Of a DNA stretch of 35,674 bases, positions 15,801 through 22,819 are shown piece after piece. The notes under the pieces were generated by a model that was given only the letters and a program-made list of their open reading frames with translations, did not search any database and was not told where the DNA came from. The DNA lies in assembly GCA_041488455.1 (NCBI GenBank), contig JBGPPG010000021.1:1-35674 (forward strand), given 5' to 3'. The position numbers and the translations under genes were made by a program. Source of the DNA: DASQPE01 sp041488455 (GTDB taxonomy: Bacteria > Gemmatimonadota > Gemmatimonadetes > Gemmatimonadales > GWC2-71-9). The stretch's first letter is position 1, and each line of letters begins with the position of its first letter.

Positions 15801-17053
15801 TGGGCCGGCTCCGGATCGCGATCGCTGTTCTCGTTCTCGTGGGTGCGGCGATCGCGGCTCGGAGCCACCGTTGGCCGTGGCGCCGGTTCGAGGCGCGGAC
15901 GGCGCTGGCCGCCCCGCCCGTTTCCCGTCTCTCGTTCAAGCCCGCGACGATCGAGATCCTCGACACGCTCCGCCGGGGAGAAACCCTCGGCGCGATGTTC
16001 CATCGCCAGGGCGTGATGGACCTCAACCTCTCCCGGGTGGACCCGGCCCGCTCGCTCGATCCCCGCCGTCTCCGCGCCGGGCTCGTGATTGCGTTCCGCC
16101 GCGCCGCCCCCGATTCAGCACCGACCGCAGTGCGGGTGCGGACCAGCCCCGAGCAACTGATCACCTTCACCCGGGCTGCCACCGGGTGGACGGTAGGGAC
16201 GGAAGCGATCTCCTGGCAGGTCGAGCCCGTCCGGATCGAGGGCGGCATCGACAATTCGCTGTACGAGGCGCTCGACGGGGTCAGCGACGACGCGATCAGC
16301 GCCGGTGACCGCGTGCGGCTCGGGTGGGACCTCGCCGACGTGTTCGCGTGGGAGGTGGATTTCACCCGCGACATCCAGCCGGGCGACCATTTCGCGGTCG
16401 TCTTCGAGCGGCTCACGTCGCCCGAGGGCCAGGTGCGCTTCGGGCGCATCCTGGCGAGCGACCTTACGATCAGCGGGAAGCGGCTCACGGCCGTGCGGTT
16501 CGATTCCGCGGGTGCCTCGAGCTTCTACGATCTGGAAGGCGGCTCGCTCCGGCGCGCGTTCCTCCGCGCCCCGGTCGAGTTCCGCCGGATCTCCTCCGCG
16601 TTCGCCCGCGCCCGGTTCCACCCCGTTCTGGGCATGTGGCGCAAGCACGAGGGCACCGACTACGCCGCAGCACCCGGCACGCCCGTCATGGCGGCAGGCG
16701 ACGGCGTGGTGCTCCGGGCCGGCCCGAGCGGGGGATACGGCAACCTGATCGAGCTTCGTCACCGGAACGGGATCACGACCCGGTACGGTCATCTCCGCGG
16801 CTTCGCCCACGGCATCCACGCCGGCGGCCGGGTGACGCAGGGAGAGGTGATCGGATACGTCGGGTCGACCGGCCTCGCCACCGGTCCGCACCTGCACTAC
16901 GAGTTCCGGGTGAACCGCGTGGCGCAGGACTCCCGGCGGGTCGCGCTGGCCCACGGCACACCGCTTCCGGCCGCGCTCAGGCCGGCGTTCGAGCGGCAGC
17001 GGGATAGTTTGCTGGCGTTGTTGAGGCCGGTAGTGGTAGCCGTTAGCCGTTAG
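15800..17053 (+). CDS. Membrane-anchored M23 (LytM) peptidoglycan endopeptidase
   Basis: The 417-residue protein has an N-terminal membrane anchor (about 4-20) and a LysM/OapA-like region (RRGETLGAMFHRQG, about 58-71). The C-terminal M23 metallopeptidase domain starts near 255. The zinc and catalytic residues are all visible: H283 and D287 (HEGTDYAA), H331 (RYGHL), and H364 and H366 (GPHLHYEF). It is therefore probably an active enzyme rather than an EnvC/NlpD-type activator. It resembles MepM-type endopeptidases that cut cross-links. The start overlaps the ftsZ stop (TGATG), which ties expression to the Z ring and suggests a role in septal splitting. The tail V-A-V-S-R and stop TAG are written by heptad repeat site D. 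Confidence 0.9.
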   Translation: MGRLRIAIAVLVLVGAAIAARSHRWPWRRFEARTALAAPPVSRLSFKPATIEILDTLRRGETLGAMFHRQGVMDLNLSRVDPARSLDPRRLRAGLVIAFRRAAPDSAPTAVRVRTSPEQLITFTRAATGWTVGTEAISWQVEPVRIEGGIDNSLYEALDGVSDDAISAGDRVRLGWDLADVFAWEVDFTRDIQPGDHFAVVFERLTSPEGQVRFGRILASDLTISGKRLTAVRFDSAGASSFYDLEGGSLRRAFLRAPVEFRRISSAFARARFHPVLGMWRKHEGTDYAAAPGTPVMAAGDGVVLRAGPSGGYGNLIELRHRNGITTRYGHLRGFAHGIHAGGRVTQGEVIGYVGSTGLATGPHLHYEFRVNRVAQDSRRVALAHGTPLPAALRPAFERQRDSLLALLRPVVVAVSR

Positions 17054-17157
17054 CCGTTAGCCGTTAGCCGTTGGCTTGATCCGACGATCGGCGGGCTCTC
17101 CTCTCCGAAAGAGGGGGGCCCTCTTACTTTTGGGAGCTACAGCTAACAGCCAATGGC
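17036..17157 (+). repeat. Heptad repeat site D (class GTTAGCC) with inverted copies
   Basis: A short unit GTAGCC (17036-17041) is followed by four perfect GTTAGCC units (17042-17069) and one degenerate unit (GTTGGCT, 17070-17076). Inverted degenerate units TAACAGC and CAATGGC lie at 17144-17157. The forward block gives the M23 peptidase its last codons and TAG stop. The inverted block contains the hisA start codon (ATG 17153 within CAATGGC). The DNA between the arms holds the competing stems described separately. Confidence 0.88.
17100..17131 (+). terminator. Competing hairpins, possible terminator or attenuator before hisA
   Basis: AGAGGG at 17110-17115 can pair downstream with CCCTCT (17119-17124, six base pairs, GGG loop), followed by the T-rich TTACTTTT. 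Its first five bases can instead pair upstream with CCTCT (17100-17104). The two pairings exclude each other, an arrangement like a terminator with an anti-terminator. The stems are short, so activity is uncertain. Confidence 0.35.
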
Positions 17158-17881
17158 TTCCTTTTTCCCCTCCATCGACCTGCGCCACGGTCGCGTCGTT
17201 CGCCTGAGTCAGGGCGACGCGCGCCGGGAGACGGTCTATGGTGACGACCCGCTGGCCATCGCCGGAGGGTTCGCGCGCGAGGGGGCGCGCTGGCTGCACC
17301 TCGTGGATCTCGATCGCGCCTTCGGCGAGGGAGACAACGCCGGCTTGATCGGCCGCGTCGTCGCCGGGTTGGGCGACCGGCTGCGGGTGCAGGTGGGGGG
17401 CGGATTCCGCACGCTCGAGGCGATCAGGAGCATGCTGGATGCGGGAGCAGCAAGGGTCGTGATCGGCACGGCTGCGGTGCGTAGTCCCGAGCTGGTTCCG
17501 GCCGTCGTGGAACGGGCTGGGGCCGAGCGGCTCGCGGTCGGCCTCGACGCGCGGGCCGGCGTCGTCGTCATCCGCGGTTGGCGCGAGGAGACGGGTGAAC
17601 GGGTCGAGGAGGTGGCGCAGCGGGTGATCTCACAGGGGATCCGGACGCTGGTGTACACCGACGTGGCCCGCGACGGCATGCTGGAAGGGCCGGATGTCGC
17701 GGGGGCGGCGGCGCTCCAGTCGCTGGGTGCGGACGTCATCGCGAGCGGCGGTGTCGCCTCGCTCGACGACCTGCGCCGAGTCAGCGACGCCGGGCTCGCG
17801 GGAGCGATCGTGGGCCGCGCGATCTACGAAGGACGGTTTACGGTGCGGGAGGCGCTTGGGGTCATGAAAGGTGAACAGTGA
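17153..17881 (+). CDS. hisA: HisA, ProFAR isomerase of histidine biosynthesis
   Basis: HisA is a cytoplasmic (beta/alpha)8 barrel that isomerises ProFAR to PRFAR, the fourth step of histidine synthesis. The 242-residue protein begins with the family motif SIDLRHGRVVRLSQGD, which contains catalytic Asp 9. It has VGGGFRTLEAIRSMLDAGAARVVIGTAA in mid-barrel, and VYTDVARDGML with the second catalytic Asp at 170. The phosphate-binding ASGGVASLDDL and GAIVGRAIYEG loops follow. The start motif distinguishes it from HisF. No other his gene lies nearby. ATG 17153 sits inside an inverted heptad of repeat site D, and the last codons and stop (K-G-E-Q, TGA) lie in repeat site E. Confidence 0.95.
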   Translation: MASFFPSIDLRHGRVVRLSQGDARRETVYGDDPLAIAGGFAREGARWLHLVDLDRAFGEGDNAGLIGRVVAGLGDRLRVQVGGGFRTLEAIRSMLDAGAARVVIGTAAVRSPELVPAVVERAGAERLAVGLDARAGVVVIRGWREETGERVEEVAQRVISQGIRTLVYTDVARDGMLEGPDVAGAAALQSLGADVIASGGVASLDDLRRVSDAGLAGAIVGRAIYEGRFTVREALGVMKGEQ

Positions 17882-17884
17882 ACA
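17871..17884 (+). repeat. Heptad repeat site E (class GTGAACA), two units
   Basis: Two exact units of GTGAACA. The first encodes the end of HisA. The second contains the overlapping hisA stop and next start (GTGA 17878-17881). Only two copies are present, so on its own this could be chance; it is listed because the same class recurs 1.8 kb downstream. Confidence 0.55.
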
Positions 17885-19683
17885 TGCGCCTCGCCCTCGT
17901 CATTCTGCTCGGGCTCGCGCTCGCCGCCTTCACCTACCTCTATCTCGAGCGCCTCGGGCGCCGGGGCGCGGTGCCGCTGGTCTGTCGGGCGGTCGCGTGG
18001 AGCGCCCTGGGTCTCCTGCTGCTCAATCTGAGCTGCCCGGTCGCCGCGCCCCCGCGGCGGCCGTTGGTGCTGCTGGACGGCTCGATCAGCCAGACCGCCG
18101 CCGGCGGGCGCTGGCGCGAGGCCCACGACTCGGCCGCGCGGTGGGGCGACGTACGACTCTTCGGCGACGAGCGGAGCGGTGCAGACACCTCGCCCGACCG
18201 GGGGCGGTCCCTTCTCGCGCGGGCCCTCCTGGCGGCATCCGCGGCCGACCGGCCGGTGATCGTCGTGACGGACGGCGAGCTCGAGGACGCGCGGGAGGTG
18301 CCACCGGATCTGCTCGCGCGCACGAGCGTCCGGGTGTTTGCCCGCACCCCGCAGCCGGACGTCGCCATCACCGGCGTGAAGGGTCCCGCGCGGATCACCA
18401 GCGGCGATTCCCTCGTGCTCGAGGCCGACGTCCGGACGGTCGGCGCGCCCGCGGCCGACAGCGCGGTCGTGGCCCTGGAGGACGGAACCCGCCGCCTCGC
18501 GCGGCGCACGGTTCGGCTCGGCGCAGCTCGCGCCGGTCGGGTGCGGCTGGCCGCCGCGTCCGCGGGGCTGGCGCCGGGCGATCACGTGCTTCAGGTCGTG
18601 CTCGTGGACCAGCACGATGCGGAGCCCAGGACCGACCGCCGCCTGCATATCCTCAGCATCGTCCCGACGCCGGGCGTCGTGGTCCTCGCGGGCCCGACCG
18701 ATTGGGATACCCGATTTCTCTATCGGGCGCTCAAGGACGTGGCCCAGCTCCCCGTTCGCGGATACGCCCGGATCGAGGCTGACCGCTGGCGATCGCTTCA
18801 GGACCTGGCCGTCGTCGGAGCGGCACAGGTCCGCCAGGCCGCGCGCCGGGCCGACGTGGTCGTCCTCAAGGGGAACGTTGGCGGGATCGCGGACGGAGGA
18901 CAGGCGCGCGGGGTGTGGCGCTGGCCCAGCGGGGAGACCGCCGACGGGACCCCCACGCCGGGCGACTGGTACCTCATGTCGGCCGGAGCGTCCCCCGTGA
19001 CTGAAGCGTTCGCCGGGTTCCCGGTCGACTCGTTCCCGCCGGCTCTGCAGCTTGTCGAGCTGCGCAACCCCCCGGCGGACTGGATCGCGCTGTCTGCCCA
19101 GGATGGCCGGCGCGGTCCGCAGTGGCCGGCTGTCATGGGCCGGGACCTCGGTCGCACTCGTGAAGTGACCGTCCTCGCCGACGGGCTCTGGCGCTGGGCG
19201 TTTCGAGGAGGCTCGAGTGAGCAGAGCTATCGGGCGTGGGTCGCCGCGACGTTGAGCTGGCTGCTCGCCGGAGTGGATTCCGCCCAAGGCGTCGCGCGGC
19301 CGGTCCGGGGTGTGGTGCCGAGCGGCCGCCCGCTCGTGTTCGAATGGATCGGGCCGGGCGCCGCTCGGCCGGTGCCGGTGCAGTGGATCGGGGGACGCGC
19401 CGGGACAGACACTCTCCGGTTCGATGGAGCGGGGCACGCCGCGGTGTGGCTGCCACCGGGGGAGTATCGCTACCGGCTTTCGCCGAACGGCGCCGGGACG
19501 GTGGCGGTGGAGCAGTACTCCGACGAGCTGCTCCCGCGCCCGGTGTCCGTGACGTCGCACGAGGCGCGCGCGGCGCTGACCTCGACGACACGCTCGGCCC
19601 GGGAGTGGCCGTGGCTGTTTGCGCTCGCGGTGGTGGGGCTCGCGGGGGAATGGGTAGCCAGGCGGAGGCTGGGGCTGAGATAG
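17878..19683 (+). CDS. Membrane protein with degenerate VWA-like domain
   Basis: This 601-residue protein is not a recognised named gene. Two hydrophobic segments lie at the N-terminus (about 4-23 and 36-52) and one at the C-terminus (about 578-595), leaving a large region between them, probably periplasmic. After the second segment, PLVLLDGSIS matches the DxSxS metal-site motif of von Willebrand A domains, and VIVVTDGELED resembles their later strand. Further on, PTDWDTRFLYRALKDV resembles the region seen in large BatA-like or amidotransferase-like membrane proteins. That family reading is inference. GTG 17878 overlaps the hisA stop (GTGA), with AAGG six bases upstream; ATG 17884 is the alternative. 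Its stop is 10 bases before repeat site F. Confidence 0.75.
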   Translation: MNMRLALVILLGLALAAFTYLYLERLGRRGAVPLVCRAVAWSALGLLLLNLSCPVAAPPRRPLVLLDGSISQTAAGGRWREAHDSAARWGDVRLFGDERSGADTSPDRGRSLLARALLAASAADRPVIVVTDGELEDAREVPPDLLARTSVRVFARTPQPDVAITGVKGPARITSGDSLVLEADVRTVGAPAADSAVVALEDGTRRLARRTVRLGAARAGRVRLAAASAGLAPGDHVLQVVLVDQHDAEPRTDRRLHILSIVPTPGVVVLAGPTDWDTRFLYRALKDVAQLPVRGYARIEADRWRSLQDLAVVGAAQVRQAARRADVVVLKGNVGGIADGGQARGVWRWPSGETADGTPTPGDWYLMSAGASPVTEAFAGFPVDSFPPALQLVELRNPPADWIALSAQDGRRGPQWPAVMGRDLGRTREVTVLADGLWRWAFRGGSSEQSYRAWVAATLSWLLAGVDSAQGVARPVRGVVPSGRPLVFEWIGPGAARPVPVQWIGGRAGTDTLRFDGAGHAAVWLPPGEYRYRLSPNGAGTVAVEQYSDELLPRPVSVTSHEARAALTSTTRSAREWPWLFALAVVGLAGEWVARRRLGLR

Positions 19684-19693
19684 ACAGCGGGAC

Positions 19694-19776
19694 CAGTAAA
19701 CAATGAACAGTGAACGGTGAACCGGGGGCTCCGTGCGAGGCGGCCCCCGGTTACTGTTTACTGTTCACCGTTCACG
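19694..19776 (+). repeat. Heptad repeat site F (class GTGAACG/A) forming a long hairpin
   Basis: Forward units CAGTAAA, CAATGAA, CAGTGAA and CGGTGAA (19694-19721) lead into CCGGGGGC (19722-19729). The 3' side has GCCCCCGG (19743-19750) followed by inverted units TACTGTT, TACTGTT, CACCGTT and CAC (19752-19775). The two sides form an imperfect stem of about 35 bases, with an 8-bp GC clamp at the top and a loop of about 13 bases. The ftsY ATG lies 8 bases beyond the stem. Confidence 0.9.
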
Positions 19777-19783
19777 GGGTTTC

Positions 19784-20710
19784 ATGGCTTCGCGGCTCGA
19801 CGACAAGAAGGGCTCTCTCTGGTCCCGGCTCAAGCGCCTCGCGTTCACCGACGTGAACGCGATCATCCGGGGCCTCAACGCGGATGATCTCGAGGCGCTG
19901 GAACAGCTGCTCATCGAGGCCGACTTCGGTGTCCCCGCCACCGTCGAGCTCACCTCCGCGCTCGAGGAAGAGGTGCGGAAGGGAGCGCTCAAGACCGAAG
20001 CCGATCTCAGGCGCGCGCTCAAGGTGCGCATCACGAGCATGCTCGCCGCCCCCGGAGACCCGGGTGCCATCGCGCGCGCCGAAGGCGACGGCCCCACCGT
20101 CGTTCTCATGGTCGGCGTGAACGGCACCGGCAAGACGACGACCACGGCCAAGCTCGCGCGGCGCCTCGAGCGCGAGGGCCGGAAGGTGCTGCTCGCGGCC
20201 GCCGACACCTATCGCGCCGGCGCCGTTGCGCAGCTCCAGGTCTGGGCCGAGCGGCTCGGCCTCCCGTGCGTGTCGGGGGTCGCGGGGGGAGATCCCGCGG
20301 CTGTGGCGTTCGACGCGATCGACGCGGCCCGGTCGCGCGGCCTCGACACCGTCATCGTCGATACGGCCGGTCGGCTCCACACCCAGGAAGGCCTGATGGA
20401 GGAGCTGCGCAAGGTGGCCCGGGTCGTCGGCCGCCGGGTGCCGGGGGCGCCGCACGAGACGCTGCTCGTCCTCGACGGCACGGTCGGGCAGAACGCCATC
20501 CAGCAGGGACGCCTCTTCGGCGAGGCGGTATCACCCACGGGCATCGTGATCACCAAGCTCGACGGGAGCGCGCGAGGCGGCGCCGTGGTGGCCCTCCGCC
20601 GCGAGCTCGCGCTGCCCATCCGCTTCGTGGGCCTCGGCGAGTCGCTCGACGACCTGGTGCCGTTCGATCCCGAGCGGTTCGCCGCCGGCCTCGTCGGCGA
20701 GGCCGCCTAG
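19784..20710 (+). CDS. ftsY: Signal recognition particle receptor FtsY
   Basis: FtsY is the membrane-associated SRP receptor GTPase that docks ribosome-nascent-chain complexes at the Sec translocon. The 308-residue protein has an N domain helix bundle (about 20-100). The G domain shows GTGKTTT (starting 114), the DTYRAGAV insertion motif near 142, DTAGR (193-197) and TKLDG (257-261). The closure GLGESLDDLVPFDPERFA is FtsY/Ffh-like. The long acidic A domain of E. coli FtsY is missing, as in many other bacteria. An upstream in-frame GTG at 19733 lies in the loop of the repeat hairpin and adds non-family residues, so ATG 19784 is chosen. recG follows after 10 bases. Confidence 0.95.
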   Translation: MASRLDDKKGSLWSRLKRLAFTDVNAIIRGLNADDLEALEQLLIEADFGVPATVELTSALEEEVRKGALKTEADLRRALKVRITSMLAAPGDPGAIARAEGDGPTVVLMVGVNGTGKTTTTAKLARRLEREGRKVLLAAADTYRAGAVAQLQVWAERLGLPCVSGVAGGDPAAVAFDAIDAARSRGLDTVIVDTAGRLHTQEGLMEELRKVARVVGRRVPGAPHETLLVLDGTVGQNAIQQGRLFGEAVSPTGIVITKLDGSARGGAVVALRRELALPIRFVGLGESLDDLVPFDPERFAAGLVGEAA

Positions 20711-20720
20711 GGCCGGCCTC

Positions 20721-22805
20721 ATGCCTCCGGCGCCCGCGCGTCCGATCGGCCTCAATACGCCGGTGCAGTTCCTCAAGGGCATCGGCGAGCGGCGGGCGGA
20801 GGTCCTCGCCCGCCTCGGCATCCGCACCGCGCAGGACCTTCTCTGGCATCTCCCCCACCGCTACGTAGACGCGTCCTCCCTCGCTCCGCTCGCGAGCGCG
20901 CGGGTGGGGATGGAGGTGGCGGGCGTCGGCCGGGTGATGAGCAAGGGGATCGTTCCCACCCGCAAGGGTCTTCGGATTTTCCACGCGGTTCTCCGCGACG
21001 CGAGCGGCGTGCTCGAGTGCGTGTGGCCCGGCCAACCGTTCCTCGATCGGACCATAGAAGTGGGACAGACCCTGCTGGTGTCGGGGCCCGTGCGCTTCTA
21101 CCACGGCCGCCAGATGGCGCCGCGGGAGTACCTCATTCTCGCGGATGCCGATGGCGACGCCGACCCGCTTGGCGGCGGGAAGGTGCTCCCCGTCTACCCC
21201 GCGACCGAGGGCCTGAGCCACAAGGTGATTCGCGGCCTGGTGGACCGGCACCTGGACCAGCTGGTCGCCGCGTCGCCCGACATCATCCCGGAGGCGGTGC
21301 GCAGCGCGGCCGGTCTCCCGCGCCTGGCGGACGCCCTGAGGATGGTGCACCGGCCTCAGACCGTCGCCGAGGCGGAGCAGGGCCGGCGCCGCCTGGCGTT
21401 CGACGAGCTGCTGGATCTCCAGCTCATGCTGGTGCGGGCACGGACCATCGCGAAGCGGGCGCGGAGCGGTGTCGCTTTCGAGATCAAGCGCGACTTCACG
21501 ACGCGGCTCCGGGAGAGCCTCCCCTGGGCGCTCACCGCGGATCAGCAGCGCGCGGTCCGGGAGATCACGTCGGACATGACCGCTCCCGACCGGATGCACC
21601 GTCTCCTCATGGGGGACGTGGGTACCGGCAAGACGGTCGTCGCGCTGTTCGCGATGCTGCTCGCGATCGAGAACGACTACCAGGCCGCGCTGATGGCGCC
21701 GACCGAGCTGCTGGCCGAGCAGCACGCGGCGACGCTGGCGCAGCTGGTCGAGCCGCTGGGACTCCGGCCCGAGCTGCTGGTCGGGCGGCTTACTGCGGGC
21801 GACAAGGCCGCGGTCCGGCGGCGGCTCGCCGAGGGCCACGCCCGGCTGGCGATCGGGACCCACGCGCTGCTGGAGGAGAGCACCGCGTTCCGCCGCCTGG
21901 GTCTCGTCGTGATCGACGAGCAGCACCGGTTCGGCGTCGAGCAACGCGCCGCCCTGATCGGCAAGGGGGCGGCTCCCGACGTGCTCCTGCTCACGGCTAC
22001 GCCGATCCCGCGCTCACTCGCCCTTACGCTCTACGGCGACCTCGACGTCTCCACGATCCGCGAGAAGCCGCCGGGGCGGGGCGCGGTGCGCACCGCGGTA
22101 CGCACCGCGAGCCAGCGGGAGAAGGTGCTTTCCTTCGTCGAGGGCGAGTGCCGGGCCGGACGCCAGGCCTACATCGTGCTTCCGGTGATCGAGGAGTCGG
22201 AGCGGGCGGACCTCCGGGCCGCCACTACGATGGCGGCAGCGCTCGCGGCCCGCTGGCCGTCGCTCGCGGTGGGCCTCGTCCATGGCAGGCTCAAGGGCGA
22301 CGAGCGGGACGCGGTGATGCGGCGGTTCCGGGCGGGCGAGATCCACGTTCTGGTGGCCACCACGGTGATCGAGGTCGGGATCGACGTGCCCAACGCGACG
22401 CTCATGGTGATCGAGCACCCGGAGCGCTTCGGACTGGCGCAGCTGCACCAGCTGCGGGGCCGCGTCGGACGGGGGGCAGGAGAGAGCTTCTGTATTCTCA
22501 TGGCCGATGGCCGGGTGCCCGAGCGCCTGAAGGCGTTCGCCGCGACGGATGACGGATTCCGGATCGCCGAGCTGGATCTCAGGGAACGGGGGATGGGCGA
22601 CCTGATCGGCGCGCGCCAGTCGGGCGGGGTCGAGGTGCGCCACGCCCGCCTTCCCGATGACGAGGAGCTGCTCGCGCGGGCTCGGGAGCTGGCAGGCGAG
22701 CTCCTGGGCCGCGACCCCGCGCTCCAGCGGGCCGAGAACCGGGCGCTCCGCGATCGCGCGCTGGCGCGCTATCCGAGGGCGGTGGAGCTGTTCCGGGTGG
22801 GGTGA
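20721..22805 (+). CDS. recG: ATP-dependent DNA helicase RecG
   Basis: RecG is a superfamily 2 translocase that remodels stalled replication forks and Holliday junctions. The 694-residue protein begins with the wedge/OB region: LKGIGERRAEVLARLGI (about 17), then the LPHRYVD motif near 46. The helicase core has GTGKT (301-305), DEQH (399-402, the RecG form of the DEAH box) and LTATPIPRSLALTLYGDLD. The second RecA lobe has VIEVGIDVPNATLMVIE, followed by QLRGRVGR. Length is normal for the family. ATG 20721 places the OB domain as expected. Its stop lies within a perfect hairpin shared with the convergent permease gene. Confidence 0.96.
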   Translation: MPPAPARPIGLNTPVQFLKGIGERRAEVLARLGIRTAQDLLWHLPHRYVDASSLAPLASARVGMEVAGVGRVMSKGIVPTRKGLRIFHAVLRDASGVLECVWPGQPFLDRTIEVGQTLLVSGPVRFYHGRQMAPREYLILADADGDADPLGGGKVLPVYPATEGLSHKVIRGLVDRHLDQLVAASPDIIPEAVRSAAGLPRLADALRMVHRPQTVAEAEQGRRRLAFDELLDLQLMLVRARTIAKRARSGVAFEIKRDFTTRLRESLPWALTADQQRAVREITSDMTAPDRMHRLLMGDVGTGKTVVALFAMLLAIENDYQAALMAPTELLAEQHAATLAQLVEPLGLRPELLVGRLTAGDKAAVRRRLAEGHARLAIGTHALLEESTAFRRLGLVVIDEQHRFGVEQRAALIGKGAAPDVLLLTATPIPRSLALTLYGDLDVSTIREKPPGRGAVRTAVRTASQREKVLSFVEGECRAGRQAYIVLPVIEESERADLRAATTMAAALAARWPSLAVGLVHGRLKGDERDAVMRRFRAGEIHVLVATTVIEVGIDVPNATLMVIEHPERFGLAQLHQLRGRVGRGAGESFCILMADGRVPERLKAFAATDDGFRIAELDLRERGMGDLIGARQSGGVEVRHARLPDDEELLARARELAGELLGRDPALQRAENRALRDRALARYPRAVELFRVG

Positions 22806-22819
22806 GCGGGAGGCCCGCT
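22805..22819. terminator. Symmetric hairpin at convergent recG and permease ends
   Basis: AGCGGG (22805-22810), loop AGG, CCCGCT (22814-22819): a perfect six-base-pair hairpin. It overlaps the last base of the recG stop and the stop codon of the opposite-strand permease gene. It could act in both directions but has no T-run on either side, so terminator strength is doubtful. Confidence 0.45.

Noticed and set aside
17134..17152. Riboswitch or T-box upstream of hisA
   Set aside because: The spacer is only 99 bases, lacks T-box or known riboswitch core motifs, and is mostly repeat sequence.
19694..19776. Insertion sequence or miniature transposon ends
   Set aside because: Inverted arms are present, but there is no target-site duplication, no transposase fragment and no fixed internal sequence shared between sites; the arms are themselves tandem heptads.
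19733..19783. GTG start for FtsY inside the repeat hairpin
   Set aside because: It would add 17 residues encoded by the hairpin loop and inverted heptads; the ATG at 19784 starts a normal FtsY N domain.
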